A stretch of 64,000 nucleotides of DNA from Alistipes sp. (GCA_020026375.1 JAHHQN010000003.1:83248-147247); one strand, 5' to 3'; positions 36,056-45,635 are shown, counted from the first letter of the stretch. The notes: generated by a model not told the origin, from the letters alone. Made by a program: numbers and translations.

Positions 36056-36867
36056 GGTCTGAATGATTGTTGCCCCCTTCCGAAGCCGTCAGGGCGGGAG
36101 AGGGGGATTTGAAGGGTAAAGATACGGAAAATCCTGTAAGAATGTACCGGACGGGGAGGTGAAGCGGTGAAGTTTTGTCCGGTTTGAAAGATGGCATGGG
36201 CGGCGGAGGGTGAAAATCGGTGGGGTTGCGGCGGAGGAGGAAGCCCCAAAGACGGTGAGTGTGAGGAGGAAAAGGGTCGGAGAATGGAATTTTGGAATCG
36301 GGTGGAAAATGAAAATACGGGGTTGAAAATAAAAATTTTTATAAATAAATTAAGAAAATTTTAAAACTGAATTTTTCGCGGATTGACCTTTTGTGGCATC
36401 TGTCGGAAATGGTTGATTTATAGTAGAATAATTGGAGATTGTGGCGCGAAAATGCAATGGCTTGCGGTATTTTTCTGAAGAAAAAAATCATTTTTTACTA
36501 CTCATCTCCCTTTCTGATTTGTTATTATATTATATCCTGAGAGGAAAAAATAATTTATTAATAAGAATTTTTATAAATTACTGAAAATAATAAAAACTTT
36601 TAAAAACCGACAAATCCTGCGCACGCCGTGTGATGCCAGCATTGGGCATTCCGTATTTGCGCACAACCGTTTACGGTAAAATATCCCGACCCCTTCCGTG
36701 GCGGACACCCTCGCGGAAACCGGACAGCATCGGGGTGTGAGGCAACTCCTGTCGAAACGGTTTCCCTGTCTTTGTGGAGTATTCCGCCGAGACGGAGGTC
36801 GGAACAGAAAGCAAAACACATTTACACATATTTTTTATATTTTCCTAAACAAAACCTTCATACAAGC
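36056..36867. other. 812-bp intergenic region: housekeeping/PUL boundary and long leader
   Basis: No credible gene. The left part (36056-36330) is G-rich on the plus strand and holds a weak -7-like TATCTTTA on the minus strand (36124-36117) for the lipoprotein gene. The central part (36330-36620) is very AT-rich and contains the TACTACT-N16-TTGTTAT motif (36496-36525). The right part (about 36610-36860) is a leader of about 330 bases if transcription starts at that motif. It includes TGTGATGCCA near 36629, also present in the leader of the GH18 gene at 43537. Confidence 0.6.
36496..36525 (+). promoter_or_regulatory. PUL promoter motif, copy 1 (TACTACT-N16-TTGTTAT)
   Basis: TACTACT at 36496-36502 and TTGTTAT at 36519-36525, separated by 16 bases. 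The same two boxes at the same spacing occur at 43193-43222 and, on the minus strand, at 62983-62954. Spacing and paired boxes look like a -35/-10 pair. The locus ECF sigma factor is the obvious candidate reader, which is an inference. Confidence 0.65.
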
Positions 36868-38835
36868 ATGAGAAAAAAATCAGTTTTTATGTTTCTTCTC
36901 AGTCTGTTCACCCTCGTGTCGGGTGCGTTCGTATCGTGCAGCGATGACAACGAGATTGGAGAGCAGGCGACCAAGCTCGAAGTGACTCCTTCGGGTGAAA
37001 TCCGTTTCGAGGCCGACGGCAACGAGAATACAACACTCTCGGTGAAGACCGACGCGGCCGAGTGGTCGTTTGAGAAGAGCGAGTGGGTCATCGCCTCGAA
37101 AGAGGGCAATACCCTCAGTGTGAATGCCGAGGCCAACACTTCGGAGGCCGAGCGTACCGGTTATGTAACCGTGAAGGCAGGTGATGCCACTCCCGTGAAA
37201 ATCAAGGTGTCGCAGGCCGGTGCCGTAGCAGGTGAGATTACCCTTTCGGTAACTCCTTCCGATGCCATTGCTTTTGAGGCAACAGGCAACAAGGCTGTGG
37301 AGCTGACCGTGAAGACCAACGCCAAGGGTTGGACCTATACCTATCCCGATGCGTGGGTGACCGTCTCGAAAGAGGGTGACAAGTTGTCGGTCAACGCCAA
37401 GGACAACACCGCCGCAGCTCGTGAGGGCGAAATCGTCATCAAGACTTCGGAGGGTGACAAGCAGGTGAAGATTGCCGTGTCGCAGAAGGGTGCCGCAGTG
37501 TCGGGTGATGCTGTTGTCGGTACGCTGAAAGTCGAGGGCGATGCTCACATTGCATTTAACCACAAGTCAACCGAGGGCGTCGTTCGCAAGTTCGTGCTCG
37601 AGTTGGACAAGGCTACCACCAACGCCGTGAGCGTGAAGCTGGTATTCGATGCCGCTTATGTTAATGAGTACAACTTCGATAACGATGTCAACTACACCGC
37701 ACTCCCCGAGTCGCAGGTGAAGATGGAGAACGGCGGCGTGCTGACCGTTCCCGCAGGTCAGACTTCGGCTACTCTCGCAGTGACCGTATCGCCTGACGTA
37801 GCGATGGAGTTCATCACTCCCTATATGGTGCCCATGCTGGCAGAGTCGCAGAGCCAGAACCTCACGATGAATGCCGCTTCGAAGCACGCTAATCTCTTCG
37901 TTACCAAGAACAACGAGAAGACCATTCGCAACATTTGCTACTTCGAGGTCAATGACACCAACCCCCTGAATGCTATCGAGTATATGTTGGAGGACGGTCA
38001 GCCCTTCTTCGATGCTGTGGTACTCTTTGCAGGTAACATCAAATGGGACGTCAATGACGAGCGAGTATATATGAAGGCCAACCCCAACGTACAGGCACTG
38101 CTCGATGAGAGCGATGTATATCTCCAGCCCCTCCGTAAGAAGGGTATCAAGGTGTTGATGGGTATCCTCGGTGACCACGACCAGGCCGGTATCGCAGGTC
38201 TTTCGGAGTTCGGTTGCAAGGAGTTCGCCAAGGAGTTGGCTGACGTCTGCTACAACTACCAGCTCGATGGTTTCAGCTTCGATGACGAGTATTCGAACTA
38301 CGTGGACAATCCTTCGAACCCCTGGTTCACCACCCCCAGCAAGCAGGCTGCTTCGCGTCTGTTGTTCGAGACCAAGATGGCAATGAAGAAGAAGTGTAAC
38401 TGGGAGACCATGATTCACATCTACTACCTCGGTAGACTGCACTCCGATATGCCTTCGGTGACTGTTGATGGCAAGACTTACCTGCCCGGTGAGTTTATCG
38501 ACGGTGTATGCTCCGACTACGGTTTTGCATCGTCTCCCGTACAGGGCATGGGTCTGAGCGGTTGTGCAGGTGCTTCGATTCAGCTCGACCGTAAGATTGG
38601 TTCGGTGACCGAGGCAAACGCCAAGCAACTGATGGATAAGGGTTACGGTTGGATTATGTGGTTCGCATTTGAACCTTCTGGTTCAGGTTCTATCAATAGC
38701 AACCTCACCCGTTCGCTGGAAATGTTCCAGAACATGGCAAAGGCTTGCTACAAGCAGCAGATTGTTGCTCCCAAGAACGTTTACAACAAGTTGGGAGAGG
38801 GTAGCTACGATTCAACACCCCACCCCATCAACTAA
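36868..38835 (+). CDS. GH18 endo-beta-N-acetylglucosaminidase-like surface lipoprotein, copy A
   Basis: A 655-residue lipoprotein (signal LSLFTLVSGAFVSC, then acidic SDDNE, a surface-export pattern). Domain order: two BACON domains (about 35-120 and 125-208), a DUF1735-like beta domain (about 215-350), then a GH18 barrel from about 360. The catalytic strand is DGFSFDDE at residues 467-474 with E474 as acid/base, closely like the DGVDFDDE of Endo H. GH18 enzymes of this type cut between the two GlcNAc residues of N-glycans. BACON domains are thought to bind glycans or act as spacers. The ATG at 36868 starts a good signal peptide. It shares a 399-bp identical block with the next gene. Confidence 0.88.
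   Translation: MRKKSVFMFLLSLFTLVSGAFVSCSDDNEIGEQATKLEVTPSGEIRFEADGNENTTLSVKTDAAEWSFEKSEWVIASKEGNTLSVNAEANTSEAERTGYVTVKAGDATPVKIKVSQAGAVAGEITLSVTPSDAIAFEATGNKAVELTVKTNAKGWTYTYPDAWVTVSKEGDKLSVNAKDNTAAAREGEIVIKTSEGDKQVKIAVSQKGAAVSGDAVVGTLKVEGDAHIAFNHKSTEGVVRKFVLELDKATTNAVSVKLVFDAAYVNEYNFDNDVNYTALPESQVKMENGGVLTVPAGQTSATLAVTVSPDVAMEFITPYMVPMLAESQSQNLTMNAASKHANLFVTKNNEKTIRNICYFEVNDTNPLNAIEYMLEDGQPFFDAVVLFAGNIKWDVNDERVYMKANPNVQALLDESDVYLQPLRKKGIKVLMGILGDHDQAGIAGLSEFGCKEFAKELADVCYNYQLDGFSFDDEYSNYVDNPSNPWFTTPSKQAASRLLFETKMAMKKKCNWETMIHIYYLGRLHSDMPSVTVDGKTYLPGEFIDGVCSDYGFASSPVQGMGLSGCAGASIQLDRKIGSVTEANAKQLMDKGYGWIMWFAFEPSGSGSINSNLTRSLEMFQNMAKACYKQQIVAPKNVYNKLGEGSYDSTPHPIN
37090..37488 (+). repeat. 399-bp perfect direct repeat, copy 1 (BACON-coding)
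   Basis: Identical by eye to 39138-39536, offset 2048 bases. It covers most of the first BACON domain and all of the second in GH18 copy A. Sequence on both sides diverges abruptly. Confidence 0.93.
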
Positions 38836-38854
38836 ATGAAAATTCTACAAATCG

Positions 38855-38880
38855 GCAACCTGACTTTAGGGTCGGGTTGC
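38855..38880 (+). other. Intercistronic hairpin between GH18 copies A and B
   Basis: Nine-base arms 38855-38863 and 38872-38880 pair with one G-U, loop of eight. No T-tract follows, so it is more likely an RNA-stability or processing element than a terminator. Confidence 0.5.
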
Positions 38881-38921
38881 ACGGTTTGTAACCAATACCT
38901 TATATATAATAAACCTAAATT

Positions 38922-40868
38922 ATGAAATTGTTTTCAAAGTTGATACTCGTTGCTGCTTCGCTGATGGCGTTTGGCGCATGTAGCGACAGTGACTCCGTAG
39001 ACAATGGCGGTAACAACAACAATCTTGCTGTAACCCCTTCGAAGGAGATTAAATTCCAGGCTGACGGCAACAGCGACGTGAAGCTGACAGTCAAGACTGA
39101 CGCCAAGTCGTGGACATACGAAACCACCGAGTGGGTTATCGCCTCGAAAGAGGGCAATACCCTCAGTGTGAATGCCGAGGCCAACACTTCGGAGGCCGAG
39201 CGTACCGGTTATGTAACCGTGAAGGCAGGTGATGCCACTCCCGTGAAAATCAAGGTGTCGCAGGCCGGTGCCGTAGCAGGTGAGATTACCCTTTCGGTAA
39301 CTCCTTCCGATGCCATTGCTTTTGAGGCAACAGGCAACAAGGCTGTGGAGCTGACCGTGAAGACCAACGCCAAGGGTTGGACCTATACCTATCCCGATGC
39401 GTGGGTGACCGTCTCGAAAGAGGGTGACAAGTTGTCGGTCAACGCCAAGGACAACACCGCCGCAGCTCGTGAGGGCGAAATCGTCATCAAGACTTCGGAG
39501 GGTGACAAGCAGGTGAAGATTGCCGTGTCGCAGAAGTCGGGTGTGGTTGTGGGCAACAAGGCCAAGGTGACCTTCGCTTACGACAACAAGGTGGTCAATT
39601 TCAAGGACAACGCAACCGCTGAGCGCGTGCTTACCTTTACGTTGGACCACGCCGTTGAGGCAGAGGCCAAGCTGAAGGTGACTTTCGATGCCCTGCACGT
39701 TGCAGAGTCGAACATCGACAACAACACCAACTACGAGACCTTCCCCGAGTCGCAGGTGAAGATGGAGAATGACGGTGTGGTAACCATTGCCGCAGGTCAG
39801 ACTACCGCTACCATGAAGGTGACCCTTACTTCCGGCTCGCTCCAGCACCTGGTAACCTACATGGTTCCCCTGATGGTGGAGTCGCAGAGTGCTGCCGTGA
39901 CCGTAGATGCAGCTCACAAGTATGCCGATTTGTTGGCAAGCAAGGTCAGCGACAAGAAAATTCGCAACATCTGCTACTTCGAGGTCAATGACGTGAACCC
40001 CCTGAATGCATTGGAGTATGTATTGGAGGACGGTCAGCCCTTCTTTGATGCTGTGGTACTCTTCGCAGGTAACATCAACTGGAACGGCAGCTCGGAGCGT
40101 GTTTACATGAAGGCTAACCCCAATGTACAGGCTCTGCTCGATGACAGCGAGTCGTTGCTCCAGCCCCTCCGCAAGAAGGGTATCAAGGTGTTGCTGGGTA
40201 TCCTCGGTAACCACGATGCCGCAGGTCTGGCAGGTCTTACCGACTACGGTTGTCAGGAGTTCGCCAAGGAGTTGGCACAGTATTGCGCGGACTACCAGCT
40301 CGATGGTGTAGCTTTCGATGACGAGTACAGCAAGTATCAGTATGCCCCCACCAAGTGGTTCATCGGTAACGCCAGCGAGCAGGCAGCTGCCCGTCTGTGC
40401 TACGAGACCAAGAAGGCCATGCGTCAGGAGTGCACCTGGGAGACTTGGGTACACCTCTACTACTTAGGTTATATCCGGAGCAGCATGCCTTCGGTAAATG
40501 TTGACGGCAAGACCTACCAGCCCGGCGAGTTTATCGACAACGTATGCGCCGACTACGGCCGTTCGGCACAGCCTGTTGCAGGTATGTCGCTCGATCGTTG
40601 TGCAGGTGCTTCGATTCAGCTCAACTTAAGCCACTCGATTTCGAGCGCCGATGCCAAGGGCTATATGGATAAGGGCTACGGCTGGATTATGTGGTTCGCC
40701 TTCAACCCCGCAGGTTCGGGTAACACGGGCAGCAACCTCCAGCACTCGCTCGAGCAGTTCCGCAACGTGGCTTCGGGTTGCTACAACAAAAATGTCCTTG
40801 ACCCCAAGTATGTCTATGCAAAGAAGGGTGAGGGTCTCTACGATGCAACTCCCCAGCCCGTACAGTAA
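38922..40868 (+). CDS. GH18 endo-beta-N-acetylglucosaminidase-like surface lipoprotein, copy B
   Basis: A 648-residue paralogue of copy A with the same order: lipoprotein signal (LVAASLMAFGAC then SDSD), two BACON domains, DUF1735-like domain (about 210-345) and GH18 barrel. The catalytic strand is DGVAFDDE at 461-468 with E468 as acid/base. Residues from about 73 to 205 are identical to copy A because of the 399-bp repeat, while the catalytic halves differ, so the enzymes may prefer different glycoforms or proteins. A 73-bp block (40378-40450) is identical to copy C. It lies 86 bases after copy A, probably in one operon with it and the following LamG gene. Confidence 0.88.
   Translation: MKLFSKLILVAASLMAFGACSDSDSVDNGGNNNNLAVTPSKEIKFQADGNSDVKLTVKTDAKSWTYETTEWVIASKEGNTLSVNAEANTSEAERTGYVTVKAGDATPVKIKVSQAGAVAGEITLSVTPSDAIAFEATGNKAVELTVKTNAKGWTYTYPDAWVTVSKEGDKLSVNAKDNTAAAREGEIVIKTSEGDKQVKIAVSQKSGVVVGNKAKVTFAYDNKVVNFKDNATAERVLTFTLDHAVEAEAKLKVTFDALHVAESNIDNNTNYETFPESQVKMENDGVVTIAAGQTTATMKVTLTSGSLQHLVTYMVPLMVESQSAAVTVDAAHKYADLLASKVSDKKIRNICYFEVNDVNPLNALEYVLEDGQPFFDAVVLFAGNINWNGSSERVYMKANPNVQALLDDSESLLQPLRKKGIKVLLGILGNHDAAGLAGLTDYGCQEFAKELAQYCADYQLDGVAFDDEYSKYQYAPTKWFIGNASEQAAARLCYETKKAMRQECTWETWVHLYYLGYIRSSMPSVNVDGKTYQPGEFIDNVCADYGRSAQPVAGMSLDRCAGASIQLNLSHSISSADAKGYMDKGYGWIMWFAFNPAGSGNTGSNLQHSLEQFRNVASGCYNKNVLDPKYVYAKKGEGLYDATPQPVQ
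39138..39536 (+). repeat. 399-bp perfect direct repeat, copy 2 (BACON-coding)
   Basis: Identical by eye to 37090-37488 in the neighbouring gene. Perfect identity including third codon positions points to recent gene conversion or duplication. Confidence 0.93.
40378..40450 (+). repeat. 73-bp identical block shared by GH18 copies B and C (copy 1)
   Basis: Identical to 45014-45086. It encodes the conserved QAAARLCYETKKAMRQECTW region downstream of the catalytic strand. Confidence 0.85.
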
Positions 40869-40880
40869 TCAGAAAATCCC

Positions 40881-40908
40881 AAACAGCCCGACAGCTGTCG
40901 GGCTGTTT
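40881..40908 (+). other. 28-base perfect palindrome between GH18-B and LamG-1
   Basis: Two 14-base arms, AAACAGCCCGACAG and its exact complement, meet with no spacer. As RNA it forms a strong hairpin ending in T3. It could be a partial terminator, an mRNA 3'-end stabiliser or a protein-binding palindrome between two co-directional genes. Confidence 0.85.
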
Positions 40909-40944
40909 ACTCATTAAAAAACAATAACTAAAATATTAAACCAA

Positions 40945-42870
40945 ATGAAGATTTTTTCTAAATTGATGCTTTTCGCTGCGGCAGCCCTCTCTATGGGTAT
41001 GACTGCTTGTAGTGATGATGATCCCGTCATTCCCGATGAGATTTCGATTTCTCCCGCACAGGCTACCGTAGGCAGCAAGGGTGGTGAGGCTAAAGTAACT
41101 GTTACCAGCTCGAAAGACTGGACACTCTCTTATCAGGCTAATGACTATGTGACTGTTTCGGCACAGGAGGGTAAGAACGGTGATGTGGTAATCTTCTCCG
41201 TTAAGGCTAATGACAAGCACGAGGACAAGACCTTCAACTACGACTTCGTATGTGGTGAGGAGAAGGCTTCTTTTGCACTGAAACTGACTCGCAAGGCAGA
41301 CGATGAGCTGACCTTGAATTTCACCGAGGGTGCCAACAACTTCGAGGCAAAGGGCGGTGAGATGTCGGTTAATGTTGTAAGCTCCGAGAACTGGACTTTG
41401 CAGGGCACTTCGGATTTCGTTACTCCTTCGGCTACCGAGGGTCAGGACGGCGACTCTGTGAAGTTTACCGTAGCAGAGAACACCGAGACCGTTGAGCGTT
41501 CGGCTGACTTCACTTTCGTATGTGGTGAGAAGAAGGTAGCTTTCCAGATCAAGCAGGCTGCTTTCGTTGAGACTCTGGAGATTGTATCCAACAAGGAGGT
41601 TCGTCACTCGTACAAGGCTGAGGACAAGTTTGCCGTAACTATCAAGACTACTGCCGAATCTCGTGCCGTATCTGCTAAGATTACTTCGGCTACCGAGGGT
41701 TGGTTGACCTACACCATCACTCGTCCGGGTAACGATGGCAACCTGATTTCTTACTTCAAGATGACCGAGAACACCACCGGTGCTGTCCGTGTTGCTGATG
41801 TGACCATCACTACCACCAAGGGTGCTACTGCAACCATGAAGGTTTCGCAGCTGCCCAAGTCGGAGATGTCGATGGCCGATGCTGCATTCTTCGTAGGTGC
41901 CGAGGCACAGGACGATTATGCAGTGGCTCTGAACACCAACGTGCCCGAGTTGGACGTGAAGATTGAGGGTGCCGACTGGGTAACCTACAAGAACTTCGCT
42001 GACGGCAAGCTCCACTTCAGTGTAACCGCTCTTCCCGCAGAGGTGAAGAACCGTACTTGCACCGTAACCGTAACCGAGAAGAATCCTGCCGAGAACATCG
42101 CAGCCGTATCGGTATCGTTTACCTTGACTCAGAAGGGTGCCAGCCTTATCAACTGTGTAGCCGACATGAGAAATTCGCGTGCGTTCTTCAAAACTCTGAA
42201 CAATCGTAATGCTCTGCATGACTTGAAAAAGTCAACTATTGAGTGTCTGGTATATATCACCGACAGGCGTACCGATGGTACTCTTTCGTCTATTATGGGT
42301 GTTGAGGGGCAGTATCTGCTCCGTATGGGTGACGCAGGTCTTCCCTGGAACCAGTTGCAGGTGGTAACTACCGACTCGTTCAATACGATTACTTCTGAGA
42401 AGATGCAGCTCAAGGAGCTGAACAAGTGGTACCACATTGCCGTTACATTCGGTATCGGTGACATCACTGTCTTCATCAACGGTGAGCAGGTGTACAAGAA
42501 GAGCTCTTATGGTAATTATCCTTCGTTCGACATTACCAACGAGGGTAATGGCGATGAGAATACTCGTGCATTCTGGATTGGTTACTCTTACAGCTCTGAC
42601 CGTTACTTCCCCGGTTACATGTCGGAGGTACGTGTATGGAACAGAATGCTGTCAGCTGACGAAATCAAGGCCGAGAACCACTTCTACACTGTAGAGCCCA
42701 ACTCTGAGGGTCTGGTAGGTTACTGGAAGTTCAACGAGGGTACCGGTAACATTATCAAGGATCACTCTGCTTCGGGTAACGATATGGTCGGTCAGAAGAA
42801 TGTTTCGGAACACAATGGTATGCACTATGGCGTAGAGGGTATGAACTGGGTGAAGACCATGGTTCCCTAA
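40945..42870 (+). CDS. BACON/LamG surface lipoprotein 1 (putative glycan-binding protein)
   Basis: A 641-residue lipoprotein (signal LFAAAALSMGMTAC followed by SDDD, a surface-export pattern). About four BACON-type beta domains fill residues 25-400; the first two have clear WTL and VTPSA-type strands. A LamG/concanavalin-like domain covers about 405-641 (FPGYMSEVRVWNRMLSADEI, then LVGYWKFNEG). No hydrolase motif is seen, so it probably binds or displays glycans for the GH18 enzymes and SusCD; related lipoproteins next to BT3987 are surface glycan-binding proteins. It ends at a strong terminator. Confidence 0.83.
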   Translation: MKIFSKLMLFAAAALSMGMTACSDDDPVIPDEISISPAQATVGSKGGEAKVTVTSSKDWTLSYQANDYVTVSAQEGKNGDVVIFSVKANDKHEDKTFNYDFVCGEEKASFALKLTRKADDELTLNFTEGANNFEAKGGEMSVNVVSSENWTLQGTSDFVTPSATEGQDGDSVKFTVAENTETVERSADFTFVCGEKKVAFQIKQAAFVETLEIVSNKEVRHSYKAEDKFAVTIKTTAESRAVSAKITSATEGWLTYTITRPGNDGNLISYFKMTENTTGAVRVADVTITTTKGATATMKVSQLPKSEMSMADAAFFVGAEAQDDYAVALNTNVPELDVKIEGADWVTYKNFADGKLHFSVTALPAEVKNRTCTVTVTEKNPAENIAAVSVSFTLTQKGASLINCVADMRNSRAFFKTLNNRNALHDLKKSTIECLVYITDRRTDGTLSSIMGVEGQYLLRMGDAGLPWNQLQVVTTDSFNTITSEKMQLKELNKWYHIAVTFGIGDITVFINGEQVYKKSSYGNYPSFDITNEGNGDENTRAFWIGYSYSSDRYFPGYMSEVRVWNRMLSADEIKAENHFYTVEPNSEGLVGYWKFNEGTGNIIKDHSASGNDMVGQKNVSEHNGMHYGVEGMNWVKTMVP

Positions 42871-42900
42871 TCGTCGATTAGTATAGCACAACTTACTTTT

Positions 42901-42933
42901 GCAGTCGCATCTTCGGATGCGGCTGCTTTTTTT
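42901..42933 (+). terminator. Intrinsic terminator after LamG-1
   Basis: Eleven-base arms (42901-42911 and 42916-42926, one G-U pair) around a TTCG tetraloop, followed by T7. Confidence 0.92.
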
Positions 42934-43192
42934 GCCCCTGCCTTTCTCACTCACGGCACTCTGTGATTTTTTAAAAAATATCAGCAAATCGGTCCTTATT
43001 TTATCACGGAATTCAGTTATATTTGGCAATAAATTAAAAACGGTTATTTTGTTTTTCGATAATAGAAGGCTCTTGTAGCGGAGAAAATTATTGCAGAAAA
43101 AATGAACAAAAATATTTTTCGGCTGTAATCAGTTGATTGATATGAGGTTGTAGATTTTCGGCGAAAAAAGATTAAAAAATAATATTTTTTTT

Positions 43193-43222
43193 TACTACTC
43201 ACACTCTCAGTTGAATTGTTAT
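43193..43222 (+). promoter_or_regulatory. PUL promoter motif, copy 2 (TACTACT-N16-TTGTTAT)
   Basis: TACTACT at 43193-43199, 16 bases, TTGTTAT at 43216-43222, then TATTA. Boxes and spacing equal those at 36496-36525 and 62983-62954; the 16 spacer bases differ, so the boxes rather than the whole region are conserved. Confidence 0.65.
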
Positions 43223-43536
43223 TATTACGAACCGACCATAAAACGACAGTTAAAACTAAACTATAACCTAAAAAAGAAGAAATATTAACAAATAGAACCT
43301 TACGCACCCGATGTGATGCCACCACATCACGTCCCGTCCATGTGCATTTCCGCTAACGCCAAGCCTCATTTCCTTCCTTCTTCACCAAAATCGATGATGT
43401 CGAAGAATCCACCAATTTGACGATGTTGCGATGTGTTGTCACACACCCATGTCACAGGTAGGAGTCCGGCGGTAACCCAATACACCTAAACCGAAAAATT
43501 TAAACCAATAAAAAACTAATAAAACTTCAAACAAAC

Positions 43537-45510
43537 ATGAGAAAGAAATCTATTTTTATGTTTCTTGTGAGTCTGTTTACCATCCTCGCGGGCTTTATGG
43601 TTTCCTGCTCCGATGAGGACACGATAATACAGGCTACAAATCTCGAGGTTACCCCCTCGGATGAAATCCATTTCAAGGTTGATGGCAATGAGAATGTCGT
43701 CCTTCTTGTCAAGACCGATGCCGACGAGTGGTCGTTCGAAAAGAGCGAATGGCTGACCGCCAAGAAGGAGGGTGACAAACTCATCGTAAATACTACTGCC
43801 AACACTCTCGAGGCACAGCGCCCCGGACGTGTTACCGTAATGTCGGGTACGGCTCTTCCCGTCAAGATTAGCGTTCTTCAGGACGGTGTGGCTTTCGGCG
43901 AGACCTCTTTGAGTGTAACTCCTGCAGATGACATCGCATTCAACGCTGCCGACAACGCTCCCGTCGAGCTGACTGTCGATACCAACGCTGCCGACTTCAC
44001 CGTTACAGTTCCCGAGTGGGTGAATGTGGCAAAAGAGGAGGCTAAAATCATCCTCACAGCCACTGACAATACAGGCGATGCTCGTCTGGGTATGTTGGTT
44101 GTCAAGACCGACGACGGTGCCAAGGAGGTAAAAATCGGTTTGAAGCAGAAGGGTGTCGGTGAGGCTCCCGACAACACCGACAAGTTGGTGGCTTCGTTGA
44201 AGACCGAGGAGGTTTCCGACCTGAACTTCGATATCACAGACCCCAAACCTCTGGTGAAGAAGCTGACCATCTCTCTGGACAAGGCTTCGGAGACCGAGAC
44301 CAAATTCAACGTCATCTTTGATGAGAAGCACATCGAGGACTACAACTTCAACCACAGCTCGAACTATGAACTCTATCCCGTGAAGTTGTGCAGCTTCGAG
44401 AACAACGGTGAGGTGACCATTCCCGCAGGTGCAACTTCGGCTACTGTCAATGTTACGGTAAATTTCTCCAACGAGATGAGCTTCATCTCGGAGTACATGG
44501 TTCCCGTGAAGGCTGTTCCCGCCACTGCAAACGTGACCATGAAGTTCGATGCCACCTATGTGGAGTTCTTCATGAAGCGTACCAACAACAAGAAAATCCG
44601 CAATATCTGCTACTTCGAGGTTAATGACTGCAACCCGTTGAACGCTATCGAGTATATCCTCGAGGACGGTCGTCCGTTCTTCGATGCTATCGTACTCTTC
44701 GCAGGTAACATCAACTGGGACCGCAACTCCGAGCGCGTAATCATGCACGCCAACCCCAATGTTCAGGCGCTGCTCGATGGAACCGACACCTTCCTCCAGC
44801 CTCTGCGTAAGAAGGGCATCAAGGTGCTGCTGGGTATCCTCGGTAACCACGATGCCGCAGGTCTGGCAGGTCTTACCGAGTACGGTTGCGAGCAGTTTGG
44901 TATGGAGCTGGCAGGTGTTTGCCGCGACTTCAAACTCGATGGTGTGGCATTCGATGATGAGTACTCGTCTTACGGTGGCCGTGCAACAGATTGGTTCATC
45001 GGTGGTACCAGCCAGCAGGCAGCTGCCCGTCTGTGCTACGAGACCAAGAAGGCCATGCGTCAGGAGTGCACCTGGGAGACTTGGGTTCACCTCTACTATC
45101 TGGGTAATATCTGGCCTTCGCTGCCTTCGGTAACCATCGACGGCGTTGAGCACCTCGCAGGTGAGTTTGTCGATAACGTATGTTCAGACTACGGACAGCC
45201 CGCTGCTCCCGTAAGAGGTATGGACAAGAGCGGTTGCGCCGGTACTTCTATCCAGCTCAACACCGGTCAGTCGGGTGAGCTCTCGATGGAGAGTGCACAG
45301 CGCTACATGGAAGAGGGCTACGGTTGGATTATGTGGTTTGCATTTGACCCTTCGGGAACAGGTTCCGTATATAACAACCTCTCGAGCTCGTTGCGTCAGT
45401 TCAACAACATGGCCAAGGGTTGCTACAACCAGCGTCTGCGCGAGCCCAAGTACAAGTACGACAAGATTCGTCCCGGTGAGTACGATGCTACTCCCCATCC
45501 CATTAAGTAA
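43537..45510 (+). CDS. GH18 endo-beta-N-acetylglucosaminidase-like surface lipoprotein, copy C
   Basis: A 657-residue paralogue of copies A and B (signal LVSLFTILAGFMVSC, then SDED). Two BACON domains, a DUF1735-like domain (about 215-350) and a GH18 barrel with catalytic strand DGVAFDDE at 468-475, E475 as acid/base. Its N-terminus and upstream motif resemble those of copy A, suggesting that promoter and gene were duplicated together. Its BACON part is more diverged than A versus B, while 73 bp of the barrel are identical to B. It is followed by LamG-2. Confidence 0.88.
   Translation: MRKKSIFMFLVSLFTILAGFMVSCSDEDTIIQATNLEVTPSDEIHFKVDGNENVVLLVKTDADEWSFEKSEWLTAKKEGDKLIVNTTANTLEAQRPGRVTVMSGTALPVKISVLQDGVAFGETSLSVTPADDIAFNAADNAPVELTVDTNAADFTVTVPEWVNVAKEEAKIILTATDNTGDARLGMLVVKTDDGAKEVKIGLKQKGVGEAPDNTDKLVASLKTEEVSDLNFDITDPKPLVKKLTISLDKASETETKFNVIFDEKHIEDYNFNHSSNYELYPVKLCSFENNGEVTIPAGATSATVNVTVNFSNEMSFISEYMVPVKAVPATANVTMKFDATYVEFFMKRTNNKKIRNICYFEVNDCNPLNAIEYILEDGRPFFDAIVLFAGNINWDRNSERVIMHANPNVQALLDGTDTFLQPLRKKGIKVLLGILGNHDAAGLAGLTEYGCEQFGMELAGVCRDFKLDGVAFDDEYSSYGGRATDWFIGGTSQQAAARLCYETKKAMRQECTWETWVHLYYLGNIWPSLPSVTIDGVEHLAGEFVDNVCSDYGQPAAPVRGMDKSGCAGTSIQLNTGQSGELSMESAQRYMEEGYGWIMWFAFDPSGTGSVYNNLSSSLRQFNNMAKGCYNQRLREPKYKYDKIRPGEYDATPHPIK
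45014..45086 (+). repeat. 73-bp identical block shared by GH18 copies B and C (copy 2)
   Basis: Identical to 40378-40450; longer similarity with scattered differences surrounds it. Confidence 0.85.
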
Positions 45511-45527
45511 TTTAGCGAGTGTTCATT

Positions 45528-45553
45528 CCCTGTCCCCAAAAGTGGGGACGGGG
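45528..45553 (+). other. Intercistronic hairpin between GH18-C and LamG-2
   Basis: Ten-base arms 45528-45537 and 45544-45553 (one G-U pair) with a six-base loop. A G8 tract (45550-45557) forms part of the right arm. No T-tract follows. Confidence 0.7.
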
Positions 45554-45635
45554 GGGGAGACACTGCAATGTAATAACCGTTGAATATACAGCGATTTGCC
45601 CACCGGGGCACGTTGCTAAAAAAAATTATAAAATA

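Larger units (their letters stand above)
42871..43536. other. 666-bp intergenic region with terminator, motif and long leader
   Basis: No credible gene. A terminator (42901-42933) is followed by very AT-rich DNA to about 43290, containing the TACTACT-N16-TTGTTAT motif (43193-43222). A leader of about 300 bases precedes the ATG at 43537. It carries TGTGATGCCA near 43308, where GTGATG and CATCAC form a small hairpin, comparable in place to the leader of GH18 copy A. Confidence 0.6.

Noticed and set aside
37090..39536. Direct repeats considered as a CRISPR array or insertion-sequence ends
   Set aside because: There are only two copies of 399 bp, both inside coding sequence and in frame, without spacers, transposase or terminal inverted repeats.
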